64,000 bases of DNA from Petunia secreta (GCA_029990175.1 JARKIP010000033.1:13437001-13501000); one strand, 5' to 3'. Shown: positions 1 through 12,169, numbered from the stretch's first letter. Program-made: numbers and translations. Notes: generated by a model from the sequence alone, not told the origin.

Positions 1-2
1 CG

Positions 3-1121
3 ACTACCTTTCAAAGGTTCATGCTTGTACTTTTTTATGATATGGTGGAGAACTTCTTGGAAGTATTCATGGATGATTTTTCGGTAGTCGGTGATTCCTT
101 TGAAGATTGTCTATCTAATTTGGAGAAAATCTTAGAGAGATGTGAAGAGACAAAGCTTGTGCTAAATTGGGAGAAATATTATTTCCTTGTTCAAGAAGGA
201 ATAGTCTTAGGGCACAAGGTGTCTAAGAAGGGAATTGAAGTTGATCATGCCAAGATTGAAGTTAGCCCTAAACTTCCATATCCTACAACCGTCAAAGAAG
301 TGAGAATCTTCTTGGGACATGCGGATTTCTATCGCCGCTTTATTAAAGACTTTTTCAAGATCCCGAATCCATTGTGCAAATTGTTAGAGAAGGATGCCAA
401 GTTTGAATTCAACGAGGCATGCTTGAAAGCCTTTGAAGAGGTAAAGAAAAGAATAACAACCGCACTAGTGATAATTAGCCCAAAATGAGATCTTCCATTT
501 GAAATGATGTGTGATGCTAGCGATGTAGCATTGGGGGTCATGCCTGGCCAAAGAGTTGAAAAGATGTTTCATCCGATATATTATGCTAGAAAAACCATGA
601 ATAGGGCTCAATTGAACTATACGATGATGGAGAATGAGTTATTGGCCATTGTATTTTCTTTTGAGAAATTACGATCTTATTTTGTGGGATCAAAGGTCAT
701 GGTACACACCGACCACTCCGCCATCCGGTATTTGATGGCCATGAAAGACTCAAAATAAAGGTTGATACGATGGTTGCTCTTATTACAAGAATTTGACATG
801 GAGGTGTTTGATAGAAAGGGAACCGAGAATCAAGTGGCGGACCACTTATCCCATTTGGAGGAGGAGGGTCGCCCAAAAGAAACCCTCGAGATCAATGATT
901 CTTTTCCCGATGACAGAATATTGGCGGTATCCTGGAAAAAGATCCCTTGGTACGCGGACTTAGCCAATTCTGTTGCATGTGGAGAGGTCCCCGAGGACTT
1001 CTCATTCAATCAAAAGAAGAAGATGATGAAAGATGCCCAACAATACTTTTTGGATGATCCCTTTCTATTCAAAGTATGTGTCGATGGAATGATAAGAATA
1101 TGTGTTGCCGAAGCCGAATAA
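3..1121 (+). pseudogene. Athila pol fragment: reverse transcriptase C-terminal half and RNase H, broken
   Basis: This is the reverse transcriptase and RNase H of a Ty3/gypsy polyprotein, which copies element RNA into DNA. The window opens inside RT at TTFQRF. The catalytic box reads VFMDDFS (the YxDD equivalent), followed by LVLNWEK and GIVLGHKVSKKGIEVDHAKI. The connection domain shows FLGHADFYRRFIKDF. RNase H begins at MMCDASDVALG (about 504) with NYTMMENELLAIVF and VHTDHSAIRYLM, and the tether ends at ENQVADHLSHLE near 850. One reading frame persists throughout but is broken by in-frame stops at 486-488, 756-758 and 1119-1121. The first replaces a Trp codon expected before LPFE, consistent with TGG to TGA. 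Non-functional remnant; the N-terminal half is off the window. Confidence 0.92.
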
Positions 1122-1709
1122 GGAGCTATTCTTGAAGGATGTCATTCCGCTCCATATGTAGGGCTTCATGGTGGTGTTAGAACGTCGGTAAAAGTACTTG
1201 AATGTGGTTTCTTTTGGCCTACTTGTACAAGGATGCTCATGAATATACAAAGAGTTGTGATCAATGTCAAAGAACGGGGGGAATTTCAAAAAGGCATGAA
1301 ATACCTCAAAACCCCATTATGGAAGTTGAACTCTTTGATATATAGGGGATTGACTTCATGGGTTCTTTCCCAAATTCTTATAGTATGAAATACATCCTTG
1401 TGGCGGTTGACTACGTGTCCAAATAGGTTGAGGCAATTGCCTTGCCAAACAATTAAGCTAGAAGTGTCACCGCCTTCCTCAAGAAAAGCAGCTTCACAAG
1501 ATTTGGCACCCCTCGTACAATCATAAGTTACGAGGGAACCCAATTTTGCAACCGAGCTTTTAATTCCTTGTTGGAGAAGTATGGGGTGAGACACAAGGTT
1601 TCTACACCTTATCATCTCCAAAATGAGTGGTCAAGTGGAAGTGTCGAATCATGAGATAAAACAAGTTTTAGCCAAGTCGGTTAATGTGAACTGGACGGAC
1701 TGGGCCAAG
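1122..1709 (+). pseudogene. Athila integrase, N-terminal and core part, cut by Ogre-1
   Basis: Continues the pol polyprotein into integrase, which inserts element DNA into the host genome. The zinc-binding HHCC region is visible as HSAPYVGLHGG and CDQCQRTGG (about 1140-1280). The core follows in drifting frames: GIDFMGSF with the first catalytic Asp near 1347, VAVDYVSK near 1400, a second catalytic position reading ISYEG with Tyr (codon 1529-1531) where Asp is expected, and GQVEVSN with the Glu near 1632. Several Trp codons have become TAG. The frame is cut after DWAK at 1709 by the - strand Ogre-1 element and resumes with KLDDAL at 16824. Pseudogene on three grounds: stops, frameshifts and a lost active-site residue. 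Confidence 0.88.
1705..1709. repeat. Left target-site duplication of Ogre-1 (CCAAG)
   Basis: CCAAG directly precedes the TGTC end of the left LTR and recurs at 16819-16823 directly after the right LTR. This is the 5-bp duplication made by a retroviral-type integrase. Confidence 0.95.
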
Positions 1710-4700
1710 TGTCGCATCCTATTTTTTACCGAACCAGTTAAAGTTCGAAATATGGCTCGACTTAATAGGTAACTCACGGGTAAAGAGTTGGAGTCGCCAC
1801 CTAACATATTTTTTAACTAGGCATATTAGGGCACCTATTTGGTTTCTAGCTAATTTTTATAATTAACTCCGAAACTTAGCCTACGAACCAGAATTTCTAG
1901 GTAAGAGGTTCAAGTTAACTCAAGAGGAAGGGTTAGGCACCTCTCAAGCTCCACCAAATGTGGTTACCGACCGGACTTTATAATTGGGATTCAAAATAAG
2001 TAGCTAAACAAATGAACTAGACAAATAATTAAACGACTATTATGATATGAATATAATAATTAAGATTACATAAAAAGCTCCAATTCACTAATAGGTTTCT
2101 TCCTTAAAGAATTTTTCCTAGCAAAATAAAATAAATTAGTTAGTATATAATAAAAATAAATATTATGAGTAAACAATAGAAAGTGAGATTAGAAGCATCC
2201 TGGAGTGTTGTTTTGATGATATTTGTCCAAGTGTACCTCACAAAAAGAAATGAAGCCAAGTTAGTAAATAATAAGGTAATAATAGATAAATAATAATAAT
2301 AATAACTAATAATAATAATTAAAGGTTTTTCTTCAAATGGTTCTTTTCTAAAATGGATTGTCATCTATCAACAAATTTTACCTTGCAAAAATATAAGAAA
2401 ATGAGTTAGTAAAAATAATAATAACAGTAATGATGACAATAATATTAATTATAACAATAACAATAATAATAATAAGATTAATTATTAAAATAAAGGGGAA
2501 AGGGATTTTATAAAAGTGTAGGCTCAGAATATGTATTGCATCAAGCAGAGGTTATGGATGTCGGTACGGATACAAACACGCCGGCCGGCCGTGTTGCCAT
2601 GCCAAGTACCTTTAAACCCACCACTCAACTATCGCTTACTTTTCAAAGTGATATGCATCGTCATCGGCTATTTGTTTTTAGGGACACGGGGAGCGTAACG
2701 GGACTAATTTTAGGCCTCCATACTCATTGGCCTCTAGATGTAGTATCGTGTGCAAATCAGTATACAGATTCGATGGGGCAAGTATATTCACAGCCATCAA
2801 CAATAAGGAATAATATCCATCCAAATTGACAGACACAGCCCATACAAAATTAGCATCAAGGGTCCTGGGATCACAACCTTCAGAAAAAGGATCATTAGCA
2901 CTAATAAAGCCTTAGACATATAATAACATCATTTATAATACAAGCCAAATGCTGATTGTATCAACAGAAATCAAAAAAGTCAAACGATAACGACACAGTC
3001 AACAAAACCAATGCAATCAGTATTCCCAATCACTTGAGACAAGAGTCACCAGCATCGTCGACCCAAAATCGCCGATGGGACGAAGGACAAAAATTACTAA
3101 GTCCCAATTTCTGTCGGCTTCTTAATGACATTGCAACAGCAATGACGGGAAAACAGAGGCAGATCCTCCGTGTATGCCTCAGTAACGCAACCACAGCAGC
3201 GACGACGAGAAAATGGAGGAGCGACAACAATCGGGTCTCGACCGAAAACTCCGGCGACCTCACCGGCGTCGCTGCCACTCCGAATTCGGTCTTTCTTCTC
3301 CCCTTTTCTGTCAACAAACACAAACACAAAACATCAGAAATAAATTTAGTCAATGAATTAAAGGGTCGACGATGAATGCTTCTGTCAACCAATGCTGTCT
3401 CCGGTGACGTGTCACCGCTTCTCTGCTCTCCTGTTGTCGATCCGTACCCCCCCCCCCCCCCCACTTCCTTTCCATTGTTCCAATCTCCGATGACCCCTTG
3501 GTTCTATTTTTTAGGTGTGTGTGGTTGTGGAATGGGTGTTGTTTATGTATGTATATGTGGGTGCCGGCTTTTGGGATGAAGACGATGTGTATGGTGTGGG
3601 GTTGGTATGTGTATGCTGTTATAAGTGGAAGAAGGTAAAATATTTTCATGGGGTATGTGAGGAAGAAGACTCAAAAGTCTGTGGGGTCTACTGGATTTTT
3701 GTGTGTGCCTGTCTATTTTTGTATGTGTGTAAGAGAGGAGATGGGAATATGAAAAATGAAGACGATGATTAGAGAAGAAGAGGTGGAGTCTGCGTGCCAA
3801 TGTGTACTGCTGATGGCGAATAATTGATGATGAATCCAAGAAAACAAAATGGTCTCCTTTTTAAAGAAGGAGAATTAAAAAAAAAAAAACTAGTCGTTGG
3901 GGGATTTCAAAAAATAGGAGAGGATTATGGATGATTGATATTTGATTTTCAATTTTGAATTCTTTCCAAAATACGGGAGGTAGGAGAGTGATTTAGGGAG
4001 TGAACTTGGTATTAAAAGTGGGGTAGGGATATTGGAGGAGTTTTAAGAATAAGATTAGGATATATTTTGGAAATTGATTAAAAATATATAATAGGAGGGA
4101 AAGGAAAGGTAAGGTGTAAATAATGAACGTATCTAGACGGACACTCGTCTAGGTTCAAAAGGAATTTAATAATAATGAAAAAGAAATATTTTGAAATGTA
4201 AATAATAATTGTATGAATTTGAGAATATCTGAATGGAAACTAAATAATTAGAAGATAATAGCAATCGATTTCTAACAGAATAGACGTACCTAGACAGACT
4301 ATTGTCTAGGTTCGTAGGAAAGTTTTCAAGATAAACGCTTTTAAAAGGAAGATTTGCACATATTTAAATTCAGAAGGAACTCAAATACGACAAATCACGA
4401 AGTGGAAATGAATTGCCTAATATTTTCTTTAAAGGTGCTAATAAACAAAATGTAAATATATATGTATATATATTGTGTAAAATGGGTGGACACATAGTAA
4501 AAATGCACACACAAAAGCAAATTAGAATACAAATTAAATTAATTAAGTATAAATATTCACAAATAATTACTAAATGCTATACATTACTAAAATTGCACAA
4601 ACAATCATATCTTGACAAATAGCCTAAATGATGTGAAATTACATAATATAGCCGCATTTAAGTACATAATATATAAGTAGGGGATAACACACGTAAATGT

Positions 4701-4800
4701 ATGTTTTCTAATGCACATTTTGCACAAATAGCCAAATTGCACCTTTATGTTGATTTATAGCCGATTTTAGAAAAAGGACGGACAAAATTAGGTGTCAACA
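1710..4800 (-). repeat. 3' LTR of Ogre-1
   Basis: 3091 bp, TGTC...CAACA as printed, near-identical in layout to 13839-16818. Relative to the other copy it carries a ~53-bp extra segment near 3060-3112 and an extra ~50 bp near 4345-4400. It contains AAT-rich tracts at about 2288-2320 and 2410-2475 and a run of 16 C at 3447-3462. On the - strand a CTTTAAAAAGG word at about 3857-3867 is a possible but weak TATA equivalent. Open frames on either strand (for example 2956-3375 and 3030-3464) occur in both LTR copies with unmatched lengths and I regard them as chance. Confidence 0.92.
2288..2475. repeat. AAT-rich simple-sequence tracts in the Ogre-1 3' LTR
   Basis: Interrupted runs of ATAATAATAATA separated by unique sequence. 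The matching tracts in the other LTR (about 14395-14630) are longer, showing slippage since insertion. Confidence 0.8.
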
Positions 4801-4821
4801 GCTGCCCCTCTTTGCCCGGGG
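4801..4821 (-). other. Polypurine tract of Ogre-1
   Basis: On the - strand the sequence directly before the LTR reads GGGCAAAGAGGGGCAGC, the plus-strand primer position. The same word precedes the 3' LTR of Ogre-2 (46051-46067), and a close variant lies at 58168-58184 in Ogre-3. Confidence 0.8.
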
Positions 4822-4944
4822 ATGATGAAAGAGTCTTCGGGCAAAGATAGTTGACGGAGTAGCCAATTTTGTCACGATGGACAGACAAATTGAAAGGAGA
4901 AAATGAGAATTTTGGGGGTGTTTTGGCCGAACCTCGATCTCTGA

Positions 4945-4963
4945 GTTGCCTACATATCTCGGG
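4945..4963 (-). other. Conserved Ogre 3'-untranslated motif CCCGAGATATGTAGGCAAC
   Basis: These 19 nt, read on the - strand, are identical to 45902-45920 on the + strand in Ogre-2, at a similar distance (about 145 bp) inside the 3' LTR. Conservation in an otherwise fast-changing untranslated region suggests a cis-acting role in Ogre-type elements. The role is inference. Confidence 0.6.
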
Positions 4964-5129
4964 TTTCACGAGAATCAAGTCGTGTGTAGTTTTAGAAGGG
5001 CATGTTGCCTGTGTGAGATGTTTATGGCGCACGATCTTGGGATGTATAGATTAAACTTATCCAAGTATGTAAAGTTTAGATTCGTGTATGCTTTGCCTTC
5101 TAGTGAGATAAATAATGATTGGGGAAAAG

Positions 5130-5960
5130 GCACTAGCGAAGATGAGATAACATCAATAGATCGAGCGTGGGAAAAGAGGCTTATAATCGTCCTAGTTATG
5201 AATATGTGGCGCGCTACACACCCATAAAAAGGAGTTTATATGTACATAGTTTCCACTTCGTCTCGATAAATGAGTAAACTCGCCACCAATATTGTCTTGA
5301 TTGAGCTGGGAAGAATTTGAAGAGCGAGTTTGATAAATGCGCACGACTCAAATAGATGGGCACGATTAGGCACGAAAACACGCACGATTGACGCAGATAG
5401 GCTTGAATAGGCAAAGTAGGCATTAGTTGGGAGGAAATGCAAAATGACATCCTAATTCGCAATGAAGGATTAAGCAGATTACTTGTGAGGGCATGAAATG
5501 ATTGGCTTTTTGGCATGTCAAAATTCGACAGAACAGGTATTTTGCAGGTAGGACGAAGGGGTTGTCGAAGTCGAGATAACAACGATAGATCGAGTGTGGT
5601 GAAATAGGCTTGTAAACGTCCTAGTTATGAAGATGTGGTGCATGACACACCCATAAAGAGGGGTTTACATGGGCACATTTTCCACTATAACTTGATAGAG
5701 AAGTCATCTTATCCTCAACATTGTCTTGAATGAACAGAGGAAAATTGAGGAGTAAAGCACGATAAAGATGCGCGATTCAAACAGATAGGCACAAACAGGA
5801 AGGAATACGAAATTGACATCTGATCGGCAAGGAAGAATTAGGTAGATCACTTGTGCGAGTATGGAACCGTGGCTTTGGGCGCTTTGGAACTTGGCAAATA
5901 GGTAGCTTAGGGGTGTAGCAAAAACATTGTCTGTGGGATCAAGCTTCTTGAATTGGGTTT
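5130..5960 (-). repeat. Imperfect ~429-bp tandem duplication in the Ogre-1 3' UTR
   Basis: The stretch from about 5150 (ATAGATCGAGCGTGG, then CGTCCTAGTTATGAA and CACACCCATAAA) recurs from about 5579 (GATAGATCGAGTGTGG, CGTCCTAGTTATGAA, CACACCCATAAA). Both copies include ATTGTCTTGA near their middles. No coding function is seen. Confidence 0.7.
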
Positions 5961-6424
5961 TAGGATAATGCTTTGAGGTTTTGTGGTTGCATAATTGGTA
6001 GTGATTTTGGGAGCAAGCGTGAGAGTAGGGCGCATGGGTTTGTTAGGAGATCGGAGAGTCCCTATAGCAAAATCAAGACAAATGCAAATTGAGACTAAAA
6101 AAAAAAGATAAAGTAAACTTCCCTGTTTAGTCGAGCTCTCCTTTGTCTGGTCCGCTTTTAGGGGAATATCCATTTGCTAGGTGCTAGGTGCTTCTCGCCG
6201 GATGGTAAGTCCATTGCTTTTTCGTCCTTTAATATGTGCTTGTCACGTCGGGCTGTATACTCCTTTTGTATCGAGTTGTGTATCTCTTCATGCAGGGTTG
6301 CCTATCATTCTTTCATCTTGGTTGCGCACCCTCTGTTATGCTGTCCTTTCACCGGGTTGTCTATCCTTTGTCATGTTGTTCTCTGCCTGGGCTGTCTACC
6401 CTCTAGGCTGTCTTCCTGTTACAA

Positions 6425-7260
6425 TGTAAAAATTTGCATCGGGCTGTGTACCCTCCGCGGTGTCAGTTTCGACATCAGGCTGTGTGCCCTCCGTCGATGC
6501 ATTGGGCTGTGTACCCTCTACAAAATTAAAATGACAAAATCGGCGTTGGGCTGTGTACCCTCAGTCGACGCATCGAGCTGTGTACCCTCCGCTAATTTAA
6601 ATGACAAATCGACATCGGGCTGTGTACCCTAAGTCGACGCTTCGAGCTGCATACCCTCAGCTAATTTAAATTCAAATCGATATCGGGATGTGTACCCTCA
6701 ATCGACGCTTCGGGCTATGTACCCTCAGCTAATTACAAATCGATATCGGGTTGTGTACCCACAATCGACGCTTCAGGCTGTGTACCCTCAGCTAATTTAA
6801 ATGACAAATTGATATTGGGTTGTGTACCCTAAATCGACGCTTCGGGCTGTGTACCCTCAGCTAATTTAAATACAAATCGATATTGGGATGTGTACCCTCA
6901 ATCGACGCTTCGGGCTGTGTACCCTCAGCTAATTTTAATGACATATCGATATCGGGCTGTGTACCCTCAATCGATGCTTCGGGCTGTGTACCCTCAGCTA
7001 ATTTAAATGCAAATCGATATATGACTTTGTACCCTCAGTCGACGCCTCGGGCTGGTACCCTCAGCTAATTTTAAGATGACAAATCGACATCAGGCTGTGT
7101 ACCCTCAGTCGACGCTTCGGGCTGTGTAACCTCAGCTAATTTAAAATGACAAATCGACATTGGGCTGTATACCCTCAGTCGACGCCTCAGGCTGTATACC
7201 CTCAGCTAAATGAAAGTTCAAAATTCGACACCGGGCTGTGTACCCTCAGTCGATGCATCA
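6425..7260 (-). repeat. ~68-bp minisatellite in the Ogre-1 3' UTR (about 11 copies)
   Basis: Each unit contains two GGGCTGTGTACCCTC half-units joined by a TCGACGCTTC or CTAATTTAAATGACAAAT linker. Successive CTAATTT words fall near 6593, 6660, 6730, 6791, 6859, 6927, 6996, 7059, 7134 and 7203. The array lies between ORF1 and the 3' LTR in element orientation, where Ogre-type elements are known to carry hypervariable tandem repeats. A related array lies at 58440-59095 in Ogre-3. Open frames through the array are by-products of a unit length that avoids stops. Confidence 0.92.
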
Positions 7261-10200
7261 AGAGTGAAGTGCAATAAGTAGCATGCTATTGGTATGTCAT
7301 GCGTTGTGCGAAGGAGGCTATCATGTTGTTGTCGTAAGGACTTCTCTTGAAATAATTTAGGGGACCTCAAAAATTTCTGCCCCAGTGTCAAGTTTGCATC
7401 TTTTGGAATTTCTGAGGGAATCCTAAAAAATTCTGCCCCAGTTTATTATTTATAACAGACCACCAAGAGAGGGTGGTTGCATTGCACTAAACACCAATGT
7501 ATTGGCTAGAGTCTGTATTTATCCTTTAGTGTGGCGATTGGATGTATCGATGACTATAAGTATGTGGATATCTGCATACCAAGACTGATGTTTGGTGTTT
7601 GGATTTTACCGGATTTGGAGGTTATCCAGAACTGTATTTGTCTTAGGTTGCGATGGGGTGTCTTCATGTTTCAGGCTTTTATTTTCGGAATTCATGGAGC
7701 TGACTTTGATGGATTGGCCTTTGTAGAAAGTGTGTTTGTGGTTTGGGAGTTAGAGTTTCCCTTTGTTTGTTTTTGTTGTACAATTGTCTTGCTTTGGTCA
7801 ATCGACTCTGAACTATGTGTTTCAGTGTTGGATGTCTTATGGTGTCACTGTAGATCCTGTTGGGATTGAATCGAGAAATAGGTGTCTAGGGAGTAGTTCA
7901 TCTGTTGGTTGCAATGTTCTTTGATTGGGCTAAATGGAACGAAGGTGTGAGGTTTTGTCTTTTTGTATGTCCCTGATTGGGTTGAGCCTGATAAGGTTGT
8001 TGTTGAAAGTCTTGACAGAGGGGAGGTCGTTGATAGTGTAAGTTGGGTGAAATGTCTTTTATCTGAGCCAAAGGAATAAAGGCGTGAGGTTTGTGAGTTT
8101 GGTCATATAGTGATCAGATTTCTTTGTCGTGACTCTCGTGTGAGTGTAATGCAGGTTTTACGGCATTGGGATGATTCAAAGGACTTTGTTGTAGGAGAAA
8201 GTGTTTCCAAATTGGGTTGCCATTTCGGCTTTTTGAATGCAGATTCTTGACCAATTTCGGTGTTCAAACACGAAGAAACCGTAACAAAGTAGTGAAATGG
8301 ACAAAATAGTGTGGGCATATTAGTAAAGATTAGACGCAGAGATGACACATAAGCATAAGAGGATGTCTAGACCGCAGATGATGAATTAGCGTTTGAATTT
8401 GGAGGTTGTGATAAACCACATGGATATCACAAGAGACTGCCTAAGTTCTTTATGTAGAAGTCAAGGCAAGGATTTTGGTCAAACGACTGATTCTTGTTTA
8501 AGCAGGAGGTGAGGAGTTGAGTGTCATTGAAAGGTGATAAAGACATTGTGTAAGGAATAGATTGTGTTGTGCGATAGAAAGGAATGTTGGCTTTTGTCGA
8601 ATATCAAGACCCTGAGTGTATTTGTCATCCTTTCTTGCCAATTTGTCTGTCATGACAGCTATGTATCGTCAAAGAGATGCTTAGCGTCTTTCATTCTCAT
8701 TGACCAACTGCTGTAATACAATCCTTGCACCAAATTTCCTTGTTGGATAATATCTTATTGATGTGTTGTTGAACTCGATGTAGGTTGGTTGCGTGTCATG
8801 TTCATTCTTAGATTGTTTCATCTTATTGTGGTCGTTGTCATGAGAATTCATATCACACCAATAAGCTTTCGACCACAATTTCTCCAAGAAATCTATTCGC
8901 CTGTGCCTTTATATCAACTCAACCCTTCCTATGGTAAGTGTCTCGAATAACCTCATCGTCTTGCTTTATCTTTGTTAGTGATAGAGATATGCTTCCAAAT
9001 GCTCCAGGGGCCTCCAGGTTGGCATATGATGATTGCTTAGTCATTGTGTTTTTTCTCTCCTTTTCAAATTGAATCGGCTTGCTTGTTTTGGTTGTTGTGC
9101 ACAAGTATTTGCTACACCTCTGTTTTCCAACATTATATTTCACTGGCCCTTTGAATGCTTGGAGCGAGTTGAAAAGTGTTTTGGGTCACAGTCAAGTACT
9201 GTAAGTGGTGTGACTGTGTAGACAAGTGCAACAAAAATGATCTTTGAATATTGGTGTCAAATGGTCTTAAGGCGAGCCATGTGTGCCTTCGAATTTGAGC
9301 AACACTTTTCTTGCTTTGTCAATTTTCCTTTCCATGTGCATAGTGCTTGCCGGAACAATTGAGGTACCGGGGACAATAAGCCCGACAGTTTTCACTCTCT
9401 CAAACACTTGAGTGTGGAATTTGGCTAGTGGAATGTAGTGTGGGATTTGGCTAGTGGAATGTAGTTTCTTTCGCTGGCATCAGGGAGAGGTCTAGGAGCG
9501 TATGGTAGTGTATTTTCGGTAGTTGGCTTAAGTGTTTTGCTAGTATGGTGGATGGTTTAGTGCTGGGATGTGGAATATAGGTCGAATAGGCTGATTATTG
9601 TAAATGGGATATTCAGGTGGTATATGAGGGTATGGATAAAATGGTAGCGCTGTTTGATAATAGTGGTTGGAAGTAGGGTCTTGAAAAAAAGACCCCATCT
9701 TTCTTCTTGAAAATGTTTACATTTCCAGACTGGCAAGCCCTATTGGTAGTTTGTAGTGTAGTGGACAGAGGAGAGAGCTTGTTGAAACTTCATTATTTTG
9801 GAAAATCCATGACAAATGCACTTGCTTAACCATATCCTTTGCCTTGGTATTCAACTCGAGCCAACCTTTTAGGTAATAGGCTTTTAGTTTGGTAGTGAGT
9901 TAGAGACAATCTAGACTTGCGAAAGATTTAGATATCATGATTTGGGTATAGAGTAGGGAGAGGAGGTGCCTCGGTAGGAGATTTGAATTTGGAGATGAGA
10001 TTCCTTAGGTAGAAAGAGACTCAGAACAACATATGAATTCATGCAATGCACACATATCAAACAAGAAATGCATCCAACAATGTGAAAGACCGTTTTAAAC
10101 ACGATGATTTTGGAAAGCGGTTTGTGCCACATGTATCATTTCACTTGCTAACAAAATGTGGAGCCAAAAAGATAATATTGCATTTATCGGACTTTTATTA

Positions 10201-10275
10201 CATTGGCTGATATTGAAATAGTGCAAAGGTGGAAAACATTGCTAGAGGGTTCGATCATGGCCAGATGAACGTCTT
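7261..10275 (-). other. Ogre-1 non-coding interior, gag-pol absent
   Basis: In autonomous Ogre elements this position, downstream of ORF1, holds gag and the pro-RT-RNaseH-IN polyprotein. I searched both strands for RT (YxDD), RNase H, integrase and zinc-knuckle wording and found none, and no frame exceeds about 115 codons. The words ATTTCTGCCCCAGTGTCAA (7373-7391) and ATTCTGCCCCAGTTT (7429-7443) recur in Ogre-3 near 59430-59495, so at least 7260-7450 is 3' UTR shared with Ogre-3. Confidence 0.6.
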
Positions 10276-11895
10276 TCATATTGATCTTTCCCTAGAAGAT
10301 TCTTCTTCTTCTTCCTCGGACGAGTCTTCCTCGGACAAGCTTGCTTCTGATGAATATCCTTGGAACATGATATTGTCTGCATCAATTAAGACCCGGGGTA
10401 TGTCAAATGTGAAGTTCTTCAACATTTCCCAAGCCTTTCTTCCTTTCTCTTATACTCCTTTGTTTGCCACAGAGTTCATTCCCTCGCTAGCCCATATGCC
10501 GATAGACTCTATGTGTTTTGTCAGGAGTTCTGCCTTACTGCGCCATTTACCTTTTTCTTCGTTCTTTGCTTTGACGAAACTCTGCTTCCTTGCTATTTTC
10601 CCTTGTGCCATTGCCAGTTGTTTGCGTAATCTTTTGTACTCAGATTCTAACTCATCAGTATTTCTTTTCCTTTTTGTTGTTGCTCTTGGTCGAACTGCCC
10701 TTGCTACGTCTTTCTTAAGCCAGTCTGGATAATCTTCATCATAGCCAGCATCAAACCTGTCTCGTCCAATAGTCTCGATTCCCATTCATTGTCTTTCTTT
10801 CCAAAGCTCCATTATCTTGTCTTTGAACGGGATCACTCCTCCGAGAGTATTTGCTTTTAAACTTCTGATGTCTGCAACTTGAGGTACAGTCTGCTTTCTT
10901 CCTGCTTGTCTAAGTGTCCTTAAAGGAGCGTATGCATAAACTTCTCTAAAACCCACTAAGATGAGAAATTAGTCTTTTTAAGGACCGTGTGATTACTGTT
11001 GTGCTGGGAAAGTAATCAAACTTCCACTGAATGTTTTCAGGCGTCAGTTGACAGAATTTGTGATGCCAGCCTTTGGCAGTTGTTGGTTGGACCCATTTCT
11101 CGAGAACGTTGTCCATGCGAGCAGTATGAGTCGAGATGTAGTTTTCTCTTGGTATGGGATGGAAAGCTTGGTCTTTACTAGCCATCCTTTACAAAGGCTC
11201 CATCAGACAAATTTGTAAAAGGAAATTGCAACCTTCAAAGAAACCAGCGCCCTTTTTGCATCGTTCTAAAGCTCGATACATTTCCGCAACAATCATCGGT
11301 ACCAAAGTGTATTTCTTGTTAATGTCTTTGAATAAGACATCAGCAATTGAAACCATGCAAACATTAACTCGTCCTTTGTGTTGTGGAAACATGACAGTCC
11401 CTAGAAAGCTGGTGATAAAAGCAAGTATCCTCCGCTCCTGCCAATCAGACTGGTTAATGCTGAAATAGTCTTCGGATTCTTGAAATGCTTCTTCATACCC
11501 AAATTTAATGTAGAGTGAATTTAGAGAAATTCCCGATTGCCTTATATCGTCTGTGCATAATTCGGGCTTAAACCCTACCATTTCGAAGAACTCCTTGGGT
11601 GTAATGTTTTTAGGCATCAAGACCTCTTCACTTTCAAATGGCAATTGAGTTAACCTGCCTATTTCCTCCAGTAGCGGTGTCAACTCTACACTTCCAAAGT
11701 GAAAGACTGCTCGGTCTGCATCCCAATAGTGCACTGCTGCTTCTATCATCCCTTATACTGCAGTGTGCTCCATTAGTGAATCATATTCCCCAACACCACT
11801 TTAACTTGGTCTTGTTGATCTATGTTTAGGTTTCCCCACCAATCTCTGAGTAACTGAGGGATTTCAGTAACCATGTTAAATGTTCTATTGGCCAT
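10276..11895 (-). pseudogene. Ogre ORF1-like protein (DUF7745 / plant-mobile-domain-like), broken
   Basis: Ogre and related Tat elements carry an ORF before gag whose role is unknown; in Solanaceae it resembles DUF7745/plant mobile domain proteins. The start at 11895 opens MANRTFNMVTEIPQLLRDWW. After a frameshift and a stop near 11755 the core continues in 11749-11189: AAVHYWDADRAVFHFG, LTPLLEEIGRLTQLP, ITPKEFFEMVGF, QERRILAFITSFLGTVMFP. It continues through 11185-10949 with YISTHTARMDNVLEKW. Another shift leads to IPFKDKIMELWKERQ and a Lys/Arg/Glu-rich coiled-coil-like segment in 10785-10450. The same frame passes a stop at 10450 and ends in an acidic tail SEEDSSEEEEEESS before the stop at 10276. 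Family assignment is from recalled sequence style. It cannot be made as one protein. Confidence 0.72.
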
Positions 11896-12169
11896 GATTC
11901 TTTTAGAAAAGGTGAAGGATGATAGGAGAAGGGGAGGAGAAAATGCCTGAAGTTCGCTCTATAGTGAACAAATGATCAACGTGTGGCACAAGCTTTTGAA
12001 AACAATGCAACAGAGAATAGGAAGAGATGTGTCGTTGTGGGTTGAGAACCCTTTAGACACTTTAGACGGAAATTGCTAATGGACTTTTGACATGCCAAGG
12101 ATGTCGAGTCTTTATATAATGCTTAAAAGATAAACATGCGTTATGTGTCATCCCATCTATCGAGCGGTC
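11896..12169 (-). other. Ogre-1 leader adjacent to ORF1
   Basis: Non-coding stretch between the ORF1 start and the ~102-bp array, purine-rich near 11900-11945. No motif recognised. Confidence 0.4.

Noticed and set aside
1..1709. Endogenous pararetrovirus (caulimovirid) origin of the RT
   Set aside because: RNase H and integrase wording follow in Ty3/gypsy order, and no movement or coat protein motif occurs.
2956..3839. Overlapping frames on both strands in the Ogre-1 LTR
   Set aside because: They disagree with the counterpart LTR through indels, show no domain and lie in non-coding LTR.
6174..7068. Frames encoding repeated GCVPS..DAS-like peptides, resembling a repeat protein
   Set aside because: They are translations of the ~68-bp minisatellite; the element is on the - strand, the frames do not persist through the array and the homologous Ogre-3 array is not open in the same phase.
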